From JAAFIP01 sp043774625 (GTDB lineage: Bacteria > Pseudomonadota > Gammaproteobacteria > Burkholderiales > Burkholderiaceae_C): a stretch of DNA of 64,000 nucleotides. Numbering within the stretch: the stretch's first letter is position 1; each line of letters opens with the position of its first letter. A program made the translations under genes and the position numbers. Below the pieces are notes generated by a model, which saw only the letters and a program-made list of their open reading frames with translations, made no database searches and had not been told where the DNA came from. The stretch spans positions 1 to 64,000 of the forward strand of contig JAYVTG010000097.1 in the NCBI GenBank assembly GCA_043774625.1. The letters run 5' to 3'. This document shows, in pieces, positions 48,028-57,510 of this stretch.

Positions 48028-49158
48028 ATGCTAAAACTCTTTAACAACAACAAAACTATCGGCATTATCCTGTTGGCGCTGATCGCCATTGTCTTGCCCC
48101 TGTTCGTACAGCAAGTCGGTAACGCCTGGGTGCGCATTTTGGACATGGCACTTTTATATGTGTTACTGGCCATGGGCCTGAACATTGTGGTGGGCTACGC
48201 AGGTTTGCTGGACTTGGGCTATGTGGCGTTTTATGCGGTGGGAGCCTACATGTTTGGCCTGATGGCATCTCCGCATTTGACAGAGACTTTTCCGTGGATT
48301 GCCGCCTTGCTGCCCAACGGCCTGCACTCGCCGTTGTGGATCGTCATTCCAATGGCGGCGTTTTTAGCAGGGGCCCTGGGCGTGCTGCTAGGCGCGCCTA
48401 CGCTCAAGCTGCGTGGCGACTATCTGGCCATCGTCACACTGGGCTTTGGTGAAATCATCCGCGTGTTCATGAACAACATGGACCATCCCGTCAACATTAC
48501 CAACGGGCCCAAGGGTTTGGGCCAGATTGATTCGATCAAGTTCTTTGGTCTGGATCTGGGCCGCCCGCTGGAGGTGTTTGGCTTCACCATCGCATCCGTC
48601 TCGCTGTACTACTACCTCTTTTTGGTGCTGTGCCTTTTCTCTATCCTGATTTGCTACCGCCTGGAAAAGTCGCGCATTGGCCGCGCCTGGATGGCCATTC
48701 GTGAAGACGAAATTGCTGCCAAGGCGATGGGTATCAACACCCGCAACCTGAAATTGCTGGCCTTTGGTATGGGCGCTACCTTTGGCGGGGTGAGCGGTGC
48801 CATGTTTGCATCGTTCCAGGGCTTTATTTCGCCAGAATCTTTCTCATTAATGGAATCAGTGATGATTGTGGCCATGGTGGTGCTGGGTGGCCTGGGCCAC
48901 CTGCCGGGGGTAATTATTGGTGCGCTGCTGCTGTCTGCCTTGCCCGAGGTGCTGCGCTATGTGGCCGGGCCACTGCAAGACTTGTCCGGTGGCCGTCTGG
49001 ACGCGTCGATCTTGCGCCAGCTCCTGATTGCCGTTGCCATGATCACCATCATGCTGATGAAACCGCGCGGCCTGTGGCCCACGCCCGACCACGGCAAGTC
49101 GCTGGAACAAAGCGATGAAGCGTTGCGCGGCACGGCTGCAAAAGCAGGAGGCAAATAA
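48028..49158 (+). CDS. livM: Branched-chain amino acid ABC transporter permease
   Basis: 376 residues, polytopic. GLNIVVGYAGLLDLGYVAFYA and LKLRGDYLAIVTLGFGEIIRV are LivM signatures; RAWMAIREDEIAAKAMGIN is the ATPase-contact loop. 14 bp after livH with an AGGAG site. The C-terminal tail is hydrophilic. Confidence 0.95.
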   Translation: MLKLFNNNKTIGIILLALIAIVLPLFVQQVGNAWVRILDMALLYVLLAMGLNIVVGYAGLLDLGYVAFYAVGAYMFGLMASPHLTETFPWIAALLPNGLHSPLWIVIPMAAFLAGALGVLLGAPTLKLRGDYLAIVTLGFGEIIRVFMNNMDHPVNITNGPKGLGQIDSIKFFGLDLGRPLEVFGFTIASVSLYYYLFLVLCLFSILICYRLEKSRIGRAWMAIREDEIAAKAMGINTRNLKLLAFGMGATFGGVSGAMFASFQGFISPESFSLMESVMIVAMVVLGGLGHLPGVIIGALLLSALPEVLRYVAGPLQDLSGGRLDASILRQLLIAVAMITIMLMKPRGLWPTPDHGKSLEQSDEALRGTAAKAGGK

Positions 49159-49159
49159 C

Positions 49160-49927
49160 ATGGCTGATATTGTTCTCAACGTAGCCGGTGTTTCCAAACG
49201 CTTTGGCGGCCTGCAGGCTTTAAGCGATGTAGGTATCAAAATTGAACGCGGCCAGGTCTATGGCCTGATCGGCCCCAACGGTGCCGGTAAAACCACCTTC
49301 TTCAACGTGCTGACTGGCCTGTACACGCCAGACAGCGGCACGTTTGAGCTGGCAGGCAAGCCCTATACACCGTCTGCCGTGCACGAAGTGGCCAAAGCGG
49401 GCATTGCGCGTACTTTTCAAAATATTCGTTTGTTTGCCGACATGACCGCTTTAGAAAACGTGATGGTAGGGCGGCACATTCGCACGGGCTCGGGCCTGTT
49501 GGGTGCGATTTTTCAAACACCCCATTTCAAGATGGAGGAAAAAGCCATTGCCCAACGTGCGCAGGAGTTGTTGGACTATGTGGGCATTGGCAAGTTTGCC
49601 GACTACAAAGCCCGCACACTGTCGTATGGTGACCAACGCCGCCTGGAGATTGCCCGCGCCTTGGCTACCGACCCCCAACTGATTGCGCTGGACGAGCCCG
49701 CTGCAGGCATGAACGCCACAGAGAAAGTGCTGCTGCGCGAGCTGATTGACCGCATTCGCAAAGACAACCGCACCATCTTGCTGATTGAGCATGACGTGAA
49801 GCTGGTGATGGGCCTGTGTGACCGCGTGACGGTGCTGGACTACGGCAAGCAAATTGCCGAGGGTAAGCCAGCCGACGTGCAGAAAAACGAAAAAGTGATC
49901 GAAGCCTATCTGGGCTCAGACCACTAA
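49160..49927 (+). CDS. livG: Branched-chain amino acid ABC transporter ATP-binding protein
   Basis: 255 residues from ATG 49160 (MADIVLNVAGVSKRF), with AGGAGG upstream; an ATG at 49115 inside livM is rejected. Walker A GPNGAGKTT, signature LSYGDQRRLEIARAL, Walker B LIALDEPAAGMN. The ARTFQNIRLFADMTALENV loop is typical of LivG. Confidence 0.95.
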   Translation: MADIVLNVAGVSKRFGGLQALSDVGIKIERGQVYGLIGPNGAGKTTFFNVLTGLYTPDSGTFELAGKPYTPSAVHEVAKAGIARTFQNIRLFADMTALENVMVGRHIRTGSGLLGAIFQTPHFKMEEKAIAQRAQELLDYVGIGKFADYKARTLSYGDQRRLEIARALATDPQLIALDEPAAGMNATEKVLLRELIDRIRKDNRTILLIEHDVKLVMGLCDRVTVLDYGKQIAEGKPADVQKNEKVIEAYLGSDH

Positions 49928-49945
49928 AGCGAGAAGGAAACCTAC

Positions 49946-50671
49946 ATGTCCGACAATAAAAAAGTCCTTCTGAAAGTCAGTGGCCTCAAGGTGTCTTATG
50001 GTGGCATTCAAGCCGTCAAAGGGGCGGACTTTGAAGTGCGCGAAGGCGAATTGGTGACCCTCATCGGCTCCAACGGGGCTGGCAAAACTACCACCATGAA
50101 GGCCATTACCGGGTCGCTGCCTGCAGCGGCTGGCAGTATTGAATACCTTGGCAAAACAGTGGCTGGCCAAGGTGCCTGGGACTTGGTGGCACAGGGCTTG
50201 TGCATGGTGCCCGAAGGGCGCGGTGTGTTTGCACGCATGACGATCACCGAGAACCTGATGATGGGGGCTTACATACGCAATGACAAAGCAGAGATTGCTG
50301 CCGACATGGAGAAAATGTTCAGCATCTTTCCGCGCCTGAAAGAGCGCAAAGACCAGTTGGCTGGCACCATGAGTGGGGGCGAACAGCAAATGCTGGCCAT
50401 GGGCCGCGCTCTGATGAGCCGCCCCAAAGTTTTGTTGATGGACGAGCCATCCATGGGCCTCTCGCCCATCATGGTGGCCAAGATATTTGAGGTGGTGCGC
50501 GATGTATCCGCTCAAGGTGTAACGGTACTTCTGGTTGAACAAAACGCCAAGCTGGCCCTGCAAGCGGCAGACCGTGGCTATGTGATGGAAAGCGGCATTA
50601 TCACCATGAGCGGCGACGCCAAAGAAATGCTGAACGACCCGAAGGTGCGCGCTGCTTACCTGGGTGAGTAG
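49946..50671 (+). CDS. livF: Branched-chain amino acid ABC transporter ATP-binding protein
   Basis: 241 residues. Walker A GSNGAGKTT, CMVPEGRGVFARMTITENL, signature MSGGEQQMLAMGRAL, Walker B VLLMDEPSMGLSP. Pairs with LivG on the LivHM permease. 18 bp after livG. Last gene; converges on dgt 8 bp later. Confidence 0.95.
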   Translation: MSDNKKVLLKVSGLKVSYGGIQAVKGADFEVREGELVTLIGSNGAGKTTTMKAITGSLPAAAGSIEYLGKTVAGQGAWDLVAQGLCMVPEGRGVFARMTITENLMMGAYIRNDKAEIAADMEKMFSIFPRLKERKDQLAGTMSGGEQQMLAMGRALMSRPKVLLMDEPSMGLSPIMVAKIFEVVRDVSAQGVTVLLVEQNAKLALQAADRGYVMESGIITMSGDAKEMLNDPKVRAAYLGE

Positions 50672-50679
50672 TGGGGTGA

Positions 50680-51822
50680 CTAGCTTGAGCTGAGTTTGTC
50701 ATGCTCGCGCATGGCAAATCGGTCGGTCATACCGGCTATGTAATCTGCCACAGCACGCGGCAAGTTTTTTTGCTTCGCATACGCTTGCGGCATTAAAGCT
50801 GGCTTGTCCAAGTAGGCTGAAAATAAATCTTGCACCACCTGTTTGGCATGTTTTGTGGTTTGCATGACTTGCTCGTGCCGGTACAAGTTTGATAGCAGCC
50901 AGCGCTTTATCTGCGCTGACTGTAGCCGCATTTCTTCAGAAAACAGCACAGTAGCTGGTGCGTGCTTCACGTCTTCAGTGCTGCGTATGTGGTGTTTTTC
51001 AATCGCCACTTTGGTCGAAGTAATCACGTCATACACCTGTGCGCTGAGCATGCGGCGAATCGTCTCGTGCAGCAGCCTGCGGCCTTGCACCTGTGGGTAT
51101 TCAGCCAGAACAGCGTGGTGGTGCTGCGCAAACCAGGGCAGGTCACACAATTGTTCGATGGTGATGAGGCCAGAGCGCACGCCGTCGTCCATGTCATGCG
51201 CGTTGTAAGCCATCTCGTCGGCCAGATTGGTCAATTGGGCCTCCAGGCTGGGTTGGGTGCGGTCCATAAAGCGCCGCGCTACGCCGCCAGGTTCTTTGGT
51301 TTCCAGGCGCTGGGCGTTGGCAGCAGAGCAGTGCTTCAAAATACCTTCGCGCGTTTCCAGCGTCAGGTTCAGGCCGTCAAACTGGGGGTAGCGTTCTTCC
51401 AGCGCGTCCACTACGCGCAAGCTTTGCAGATTGTGTTCAAAGCCGCCGTGGCCTGGTGCACGCTGCTGCAGGCTGTCGTTGAGCGCGTCTTGCCCGGCGT
51501 GGCCAAAAGGCGTGTGGCCCAAGTCGTGCGCCAGGCTAATGGCTTCTACCAGGTCTTCATGCAACCCCAAGGCTCGCGCCATGCTGCGGCCCAGTTGGGC
51601 TACCTCCAGCGAATGGGTCATGCGCGTGCGAAATAGGTCGCCTTCATGGTTGAGGAAAACCTGCGTTTTGTAGACCAGGCGGCGAAACGCCGTGCTGTGC
51701 ACAATGCGGTCGCGGTCACGCTGAAAAGCGTTGCGGTCTTCGGCACTGTGGCGCTGCGCGGGTTCATCGTACCTGCGGCCCTTGCTGGCTGCCGGATTGC
51801 ATGCATACGCTTTAATTATCAT
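50680..51822 (-). CDS. dgt: Deoxyguanosinetriphosphate triphosphohydrolase-like protein
   Basis: 380 residues, the shorter type 2 dNTPase form. HD-domain metal ligands: His in RMTHSLEVAQLG, His-Asp in AISLAHDLGHTPFGHAG, and Asp in LADEMAYNAHDMDDGVRSG. Releases tripolyphosphate from dNTPs in characterised members. Upstream on the minus strand lie a dispersed element copy and aroB. Confidence 0.93.
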   Translation of the reverse strand: MIIKAYACNPAASKGRRYDEPAQRHSAEDRNAFQRDRDRIVHSTAFRRLVYKTQVFLNHEGDLFRTRMTHSLEVAQLGRSMARALGLHEDLVEAISLAHDLGHTPFGHAGQDALNDSLQQRAPGHGGFEHNLQSLRVVDALEERYPQFDGLNLTLETREGILKHCSAANAQRLETKEPGGVARRFMDRTQPSLEAQLTNLADEMAYNAHDMDDGVRSGLITIEQLCDLPWFAQHHHAVLAEYPQVQGRRLLHETIRRMLSAQVYDVITSTKVAIEKHHIRSTEDVKHAPATVLFSEEMRLQSAQIKRWLLSNLYRHEQVMQTTKHAKQVVQDLFSAYLDKPALMPQAYAKQKNLPRAVADYIAGMTDRFAMREHDKLSSS

Positions 51823-51831
51823 TAAAAACAG

Positions 51832-51879
51832 TCCATTGCCAGCGTGGAATATGCGCGAGCAGCTATACTATTAATAGCA
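51832..51879 (-). repeat. Dispersed element copy 15 (intergenic)
   Basis: Between dgt and aroB. GCCAGCGTGGAATATGCGCG followed by AGCAGCTATACTATTAATAG. Confidence 0.94.
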
Positions 51880-51983
51880 TTTATGAATACCTGCGTGTCG
51901 TATGATTGCCCCATGGCATCAAGATCAGGCATGCACACCAACGCGTCGTATATCGCTCTTTTGTGAACCTTGGCATGCATAGA

Positions 51984-53117
51984 CTAAGCCATGCTTTGCG
52001 TAATCACACTACGCACCAGCGCATCTGGCGCGGTGCGCACACCCGCGCGGCCAGGTGTGTCGATCGTTACAAACTTGATCTCTCCCGCTTCGGCTTTTTT
52101 GTCTACCCGCATGAGCTGCAGGTAGCGGTCTACGCTGTCTTTTGCGCCCATGGGCTCCAGCCGTGGAGCCACGGTGGGCAAACCTGCACGCTGTATCAGT
52201 GCAGTTAAACGCTGTACAAAAGCCGCGTCTACCAGCTCCAACCCCTGCGACAAGCGCGCCGCCATCACCATGCCGCAGCCTACCGCTTCACCATGTAGCC
52301 AGGCGCCATAGCCCATACCTGCCTCGATAGCATGGCCAAAGGTGTGGCCAAAGTTCAAAATGGCGCGTAAACCCTGCTCACGCTCATCAGCGCCCACCAC
52401 CTGGGCCTTGATCTCGCAACTGCGCTTGACGGCATGGGCCAGCAAGGCGGCATCACCGTTGCGCAGGCCGTCCATGTTGGCCTCAATCCAGTCAAAAAAC
52501 GCCATGTCGGCAATCGGCCCATATTTAATAACTTCGGCCAAGCCAGCCGACATTTCGCGTGCTGGCAAAGTTTTAAGCGTGTCCAGGTCGCACACCACCA
52601 GGGCGGGCTGGTAGAAAGCGCCAATCATGTTCTTGCCCAGTGGGTGGTTAATAGCCGTCTTGCCGCCCACCGAAGAATCCACCTGCGCCAAGAGCGTAGT
52701 GGGCACTTGCACAAAAGGCACCCCGCGCATGTAGCTGGATGCAGCAAAGCCCGTCATGTCGCCCACCACGCCACCACCCAAGGCAAACAGCACCGTCTTG
52801 CGGTCGCAGCCCTGGGACAGCAAAGCATCAAATATCAGGTTCAGTGTTTGCCAGGTTTTATGCTCTTCGCCGTCTGGCAAGCTCACGGTGTGGATGTGCG
52901 CGTATTGGCCTTGTAGAGCTTGTGTCAGGCGCTGCGCATACAAAGGTGCCACCAGCGTGTTGCTGACGATCAGCGCGTGCGTGGCCTTGGGCAAGTTTGC
53001 ATACGTAGTGGGTTTGTCAAACAAGCCCGCGCCAATGGCGATAGAGTAAGCGCGATCGCCCAGTGCGATAGAAACGGAGGAGTGGGCTAAGTCGGTTGGG
53101 TGGGTTTGAGTGTTCAC
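51984..53117 (-). CDS. aroB: 3-Dehydroquinate synthase
   Basis: Second step of the shikimate pathway, NAD- and zinc-dependent. 377 residues. NAD-binding GGGVVGDMTGFAASSYMRG, QVPTTLLAQVDSSVGGKTAI, and the zinc His residues in LNFGHTFGHAIE and WLHGEAVGCGM. 18 bp after aroK. The aroK-aroB pair normally follows pilMNOPQ. Confidence 0.96.
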   Translation of the reverse strand: MNTQTHPTDLAHSSVSIALGDRAYSIAIGAGLFDKPTTYANLPKATHALIVSNTLVAPLYAQRLTQALQGQYAHIHTVSLPDGEEHKTWQTLNLIFDALLSQGCDRKTVLFALGGGVVGDMTGFAASSYMRGVPFVQVPTTLLAQVDSSVGGKTAINHPLGKNMIGAFYQPALVVCDLDTLKTLPAREMSAGLAEVIKYGPIADMAFFDWIEANMDGLRNGDAALLAHAVKRSCEIKAQVVGADEREQGLRAILNFGHTFGHAIEAGMGYGAWLHGEAVGCGMVMAARLSQGLELVDAAFVQRLTALIQRAGLPTVAPRLEPMGAKDSVDRYLQLMRVDKKAEAGEIKFVTIDTPGRAGVRTAPDALVRSVITQSMA

Positions 53118-53135
53118 AGGGTTGATTATCCCTGC

Positions 53136-53717
53136 TTAGGGCAAACCGCGAGCCAGCTCCAACTGCATCACAATCATGTTCACCAGCGTAGCCACCGATG
53201 GACGGCCCGTCTCCACCACAAAATGCGCCGTCTCGCGGTACAGCGGGTCGCGTACATCAAACAAGTCTTTAAGACGTTGTAAGGGGTCAACCCCTTGCAA
53301 AAGTGGCCTGTTACGGTCGTGGCGCAGTCGCTTGACCAATTCTTCGGGATTGGAACGCAAATACACTACCGTGCCACTGCCCCGCAACCGCTGGCGATTT
53401 AATGGTCGCAACACCGTACCTCCCCCCGTAGAAAGCACCGCAACACGAGCCACGTTTGCAACAACCTGAGAACCATGACTGGAACCAGCACTAGGATCCA
53501 AATCACTAGCTTGCGCTTGAGTCAACTCCGCAATCTTAGTCTCCTCCACATCCCGAAATCTCTCCTCTCCTTCGCGCTCAAAATACTCCCGAATTGAGCA
53601 GCCGAGCCGCTGCTCAATTTCGTGATCGGAATCAAAAAAAGGCAAACCCAGCCGCCGCGCCAACTGGCGCCCGACTGTAGATTTGCCCGATCCGGGGAGG
53701 CCTACGAGAGAGATCAA
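53136..53717 (-). CDS. aroK: Shikimate kinase with internal insert
   Basis: Phosphorylates shikimate. 193 residues; E. coli AroK is 173. P-loop GLPGSGKST (6-14), shikimate-binding DSDHEIE and FRDVEE, GGG in VLSTGGGTVLR, Arg lid RHDRNRPLL. An extra stretch of about 20 residues (QASDLDPSAGSSHGSQVV) precedes the GGG strand. The only start is TTG 53717 because a stop lies five codons upstream; it begins 8 bp after the lipoprotein gene. Confidence 0.93.
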   Translation of the reverse strand: MISLVGLPGSGKSTVGRQLARRLGLPFFDSDHEIEQRLGCSIREYFEREGEERFRDVEETKIAELTQAQASDLDPSAGSSHGSQVVANVARVAVLSTGGGTVLRPLNRQRLRGSGTVVYLRSNPEELVKRLRHDRNRPLLQGVDPLQRLKDLFDVRDPLYRETAHFVVETGRPSVATLVNMIVMQLELARGLP

Positions 53718-53725
53718 ATTGACTT

Positions 53726-55291
53726 CTAGTTAATTGGATATACAGCAATTAAGTTGACAAATCGAACACTGGTGCCAGTAGTAAATGTTAGTTTAATGTC
53801 CGCAGTAGCTGCATTAGGCCCACCGACAACGCAAAGTGGACTCAAAGTTGCATTCGACAAATCGACTTCAATTGTAAAATCGGAGCGCAAGGATAACCGA
53901 TCTAAGATCGGTGAACCATCGATTAAGGCAGCCGATGTATTAGTCGTTAGCGACTTGACTGCGATCGTTGTACCTGCAGCTGGGGGCAATCCCGCTGGCG
54001 TTCCCGCGAATAATTTAAAAGACCGTTTGCAAAAGTTTCCCATAAAAACGCTGCTGACTGGAAACCCACCAGTTTGCAGGTTAAACGCATCAACTAAAAA
54101 TATATCAGGTTGCAGAAATGATATAGAGCTGCTGATAACCGTTCCACTACCCAATCGTGTGGAAGCAATTACAGTAGCGCGCTGTCCATCTGGTGGGCGT
54201 GGGTTCTGTACGGTGTAATCAACACTGCAACTTCCGTTTACTGTTAAGCATCCGCCTCGGCTGGAAGTCGCAACACCACCATAGTTCGCAGTAAACAATA
54301 CGGGTAGGCCATCCGCAACTTTATTGCCGTTTGAGTCGAGCACGCGTACAGTAATAACACTGAGGTCGCCAGTTAATTGATAATTCAAATTAAATTTACT
54401 TGCCGATAAATCGAATCCGCCCTGCGTAGCCAATCCTGTCGTTACAACTAACTGGTCAGATTGTGAAGTAATTCCTCTTGTATCGACTGTCGCAGATACA
54501 ACGACTGGAGTTGCAATCGAACCTGAGGAAATCGTGGTCACGATCACACCATCATTGTCACTCGTAGCTGTGGGAATATTCAGTGTAACAGGCGCTGTTC
54601 CAATTGAGAATGTAACTGCAACGCCTTTCACTGGGGAGTTATTTTTGTCAACGACCCTGAAACGCAAAGATGCAGATTCAGAACGGCCATTACCGCCCGT
54701 TCCAGCCAAAACTATAGACTTGTCTGAAGGCACCACATCAAGAAAATTGAGTGCATTGGCAAGCAGTTGAGGACTCGTACCCACAACTGCAGGAGCGCTC
54801 GAAATAGAGATCGCCTTATTAGCGCTAATCAAACTACCATTAACCACAGCAGAGGCACCAATCTGAGTGGCTCCCGCACTGCTTGAAGTTTTAGCTCTAA
54901 ATTCGACAATAGCCTTCCCCAGGTTATCTGTCAACGCAGTAGCAGATATCGGTGCAATTGTGACTAGACTAGATACACTTTCAACAAACGCAACAATGGC
55001 TCCAACAACAGGCTTGCCGCTGCCATCTTTTACTGTCGCACTGATCTGGCCAATCTCTAGCGCTGAAATGGAACTGCTAGGAACACCAACTCCATTCAAG
55101 ATATCTACCGTTATCGCACCCAGTGTGGTAGTTTGAGAGTTTCCAGTCGTGGAAACGACTGACGTAGTTGTTGAATTAGCGTTTGCAGTTGTACCCGTAT
55201 TCAAATTTCCACCAGGGCTCCCGCCCCCGCCGCTACAAGCGGCTAATGCAGCCAAAGCTACGCTCACTAACAAAATCTTAAATAATTTCAT
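53726..55291 (-). CDS. Lipoprotein with bacterial Ig-like (Big-1) repeats
   Basis: 521 residues. Lipobox LAALAAC at about residue 19, then a Gly/Asn/Ser/Thr-rich spacer to about 60. At least three Ig-like stretches follow, seen by VKDGSGKPVVGAIVAF, VVDKNNSPVKGVAVTFSI and VLDSNGNKVADGLPVLFTA, each with a later TDNLGKA/SDNDGV-type turn: the invasin/intimin Big-1 pattern. The last 150 residues are less clear and contain a few cysteines. Composition is more AT-rich than the flanking genes. It lies between pilQ and aroK, which are usually adjacent. An envelope or surface protein, possibly working with the pilus; function unknown. Confidence 0.85.
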   Translation of the reverse strand: MKLFKILLVSVALAALAACSGGGGSPGGNLNTGTTANANSTTTSVVSTTGNSQTTTLGAITVDILNGVGVPSSSISALEIGQISATVKDGSGKPVVGAIVAFVESVSSLVTIAPISATALTDNLGKAIVEFRAKTSSSAGATQIGASAVVNGSLISANKAISISSAPAVVGTSPQLLANALNFLDVVPSDKSIVLAGTGGNGRSESASLRFRVVDKNNSPVKGVAVTFSIGTAPVTLNIPTATSDNDGVIVTTISSGSIATPVVVSATVDTRGITSQSDQLVVTTGLATQGGFDLSASKFNLNYQLTGDLSVITVRVLDSNGNKVADGLPVLFTANYGGVATSSRGGCLTVNGSCSVDYTVQNPRPPDGQRATVIASTRLGSGTVISSSISFLQPDIFLVDAFNLQTGGFPVSSVFMGNFCKRSFKLFAGTPAGLPPAAGTTIAVKSLTTNTSAALIDGSPILDRLSLRSDFTIEVDLSNATLSPLCVVGGPNAATADIKLTFTTGTSVRFVNLIAVYPIN

Positions 55292-55350
55292 GATGTTACC
55301 TACAAACCTAAAGTGCCAACCAGTACAAATAATAAATACAAAGTAACTAC

Positions 55351-57510
55351 TTAACGCACCGCTGCTCTGTCCGATACCATCTTGGGCGTGATAAATACCA
55401 GCAATTCCTGTTTATTTGAGCTGCGCTGGCGGCTCTTGAACAAATTACCCAGGTAAGGTATGTCTCCCAACAAAGGCACTCGCGTTTCAGATTCTGTTTC
55501 GTTCAGTTCAAAAATACCGCCAATCACTACCGTTCCGCCATTTTCTACCAGTACCTGGGTTTTGATGTGCTTGGTGTTGATGGCAAAGCCTGCAGCCGTG
55601 GACTGGCCTACGCTGTCTTTGTTTACATCCAGGTCCATTATGATATTGCCCTCAGGCGTGATTTGAGGCGTAACCTCCAGCTTAAGGTTGGCTTTTCTAA
55701 AGGCAATAGAAGTGGCACCGCTGGATGTGGCAATTTGATACGGCAGTTCAGTACCCTGCTCAATCAAGGCGCGGGTTTGGTCGGCAGTCACAACGCGCGG
55801 GCTGGAGACCACTTTGCCTTTGCCATCGGCTTCAAGGGCAGATATTTCCAAATTCAAGAAACGGTTGGCAGCAGAACTGAAAATAGACAAGGCGAAAGTA
55901 GCAGCGTTGTAGCCATTTTGGCCGGGTGCTGGCAGGTTGACAAAGTTGCCACCGGTATCTATAGCACCGCCTTGGCCGTTGGTGCCAATCACGTTGCCAT
56001 AGCTGGTGCCAGCGGCTACGCGGTTGTTACCCAACACGTTGTATCCAGCGTCACCACCGCGTACGCCGCGCAAGTCGTTGCCACCCAGCTTAATGCCTAA
56101 TGACTTTCCGAATGTGTCCGAAGCTTCGACGATACGCGCCTCAATCAACACTTGTCGCACAGCGATGTCTAGCTTGGAGATAAGCGTCTGCACTTGCTCT
56201 AGCCTGGATGGAATGTCGGTGACAAACAATTGGTTGGTTCGCGCTTCTGCAATTACGCTGCCACGTGGCGACAAGATGCGTGTACTGTTGCCACCTTGGC
56301 CACCACCACTACTCTGACTGATTTGACTCGCGATGTCTGCTGCCTTGGTATAGTTCAACTGAAATGCTTGGGAACGCAACGGCTCAAGCCCTTGTAGTGC
56401 TGCTTTTGCCTCTAGTTCCAGCTTGTCTTTGGCATTCAGTTCGTCTTTAGGTGCAATCAAGAGAACATTCCCCGTTTTGCGCATGCCCAAGCTCTTGGCT
56501 TGCATGATGATGTCTAGTGCCTGGTCCCAAGGCACATCTTTCAAGCGCAATGTAACGGCACCTGTCACCGTGTCTGAAGTGATGATGTTGAAGTTGGTGA
56601 AGTCAGCTATTACCTGCAAGAGTGAACGCACTTCGATATTCTGGAAGTTTAACGACAGCTTTTCACCCTTAAAGCCAGAACCTTGGGTCAGCTTGTCTGG
56701 GTCAATTTTTTGCTGGCGTACTTCTAATACAAACTGACTGTCACTTTGATACGCACTGTGTTCCCACTGACCCTTGGGCTCTACCACCATGCGAACGCGG
56801 TCGCCCACCTGGAAAGTGGTGACCAGTTGAACGGGTGTACCAAAATCGGCCACATCCAACCGACGACGCAAACCTTCTGGCAAAGATGTTTTTAGAAATT
56901 CCACAACCAGGTTTTGACCTTGCTGTTTGATGTCTACACCCACTTGATTATTTGGCAGGTCAATGATCAACTTGCCTGAACCTTCTGTACCGCGACGAAA
57001 GTCGATGTCCTTCAAAGGCGCTGAGTCACGGCTACGATTTTCGGCAAAAGCGGGTTGTGCCGCTACCGCTTGGGCCGCTGGGGCAGCCACTGCAACAGGG
57101 TCTAATGTAATGAGTAGCGATTTGCCAAGAATCTCAGCTTTGTACGCAGTGGCTTGTTTAAGATTAAGCACCAAACGGGTACGTTCTCCAGCCTGTACAA
57201 CGTTAGCTGAGCGCAGATTACCCTGGTTCATATCTACGGACGAGCGGCCCATCGCATTGTTCACACCAGGAAAATCCAATGCGATGCGAGCAGGAGATTG
57301 AATGGTGAAGCCAGTAGGTACAGCTGATAAAGGCTGGGTCATTTCAATGCGAACTACTTCGACGCCACCCTGTATGGAAGCCGCTACCGACTCGATAGCG
57401 TTTTGTGCATGGGCAAGAATCGAGGTAGCCGTAAACAGCAGGCCTAGAGCTAACTTGCGGATTGCCGCCGCCTTGATAACTGGAGTTTTTATATTCATAG
57501 GGTGCATCAT
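55351..57510 (-). CDS. pilQ: Type IV pilus outer-membrane secretin
   Basis: Forms the pore through which the pilus exits. 719 residues. Signal peptide ends near residue 36 (SILAHAQ). Two AMIN domains for peptidoglycan binding, then SLNFQNIEVRSLLQVIADFTNFN (secretin N0), N1, and the secretin domain ending VPLLGDIPYLGNLFKSR and LVFITPKMV. Overlaps pilP by 4 nt. Confidence 0.96.
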   Translation of the reverse strand: MMHPMNIKTPVIKAAAIRKLALGLLFTATSILAHAQNAIESVAASIQGGVEVVRIEMTQPLSAVPTGFTIQSPARIALDFPGVNNAMGRSSVDMNQGNLRSANVVQAGERTRLVLNLKQATAYKAEILGKSLLITLDPVAVAAPAAQAVAAQPAFAENRSRDSAPLKDIDFRRGTEGSGKLIIDLPNNQVGVDIKQQGQNLVVEFLKTSLPEGLRRRLDVADFGTPVQLVTTFQVGDRVRMVVEPKGQWEHSAYQSDSQFVLEVRQQKIDPDKLTQGSGFKGEKLSLNFQNIEVRSLLQVIADFTNFNIITSDTVTGAVTLRLKDVPWDQALDIIMQAKSLGMRKTGNVLLIAPKDELNAKDKLELEAKAALQGLEPLRSQAFQLNYTKAADIASQISQSSGGGQGGNSTRILSPRGSVIAEARTNQLFVTDIPSRLEQVQTLISKLDIAVRQVLIEARIVEASDTFGKSLGIKLGGNDLRGVRGGDAGYNVLGNNRVAAGTSYGNVIGTNGQGGAIDTGGNFVNLPAPGQNGYNAATFALSIFSSAANRFLNLEISALEADGKGKVVSSPRVVTADQTRALIEQGTELPYQIATSSGATSIAFRKANLKLEVTPQITPEGNIIMDLDVNKDSVGQSTAAGFAINTKHIKTQVLVENGGTVVIGGIFELNETESETRVPLLGDIPYLGNLFKSRQRSSNKQELLVFITPKMVSDRAAVR

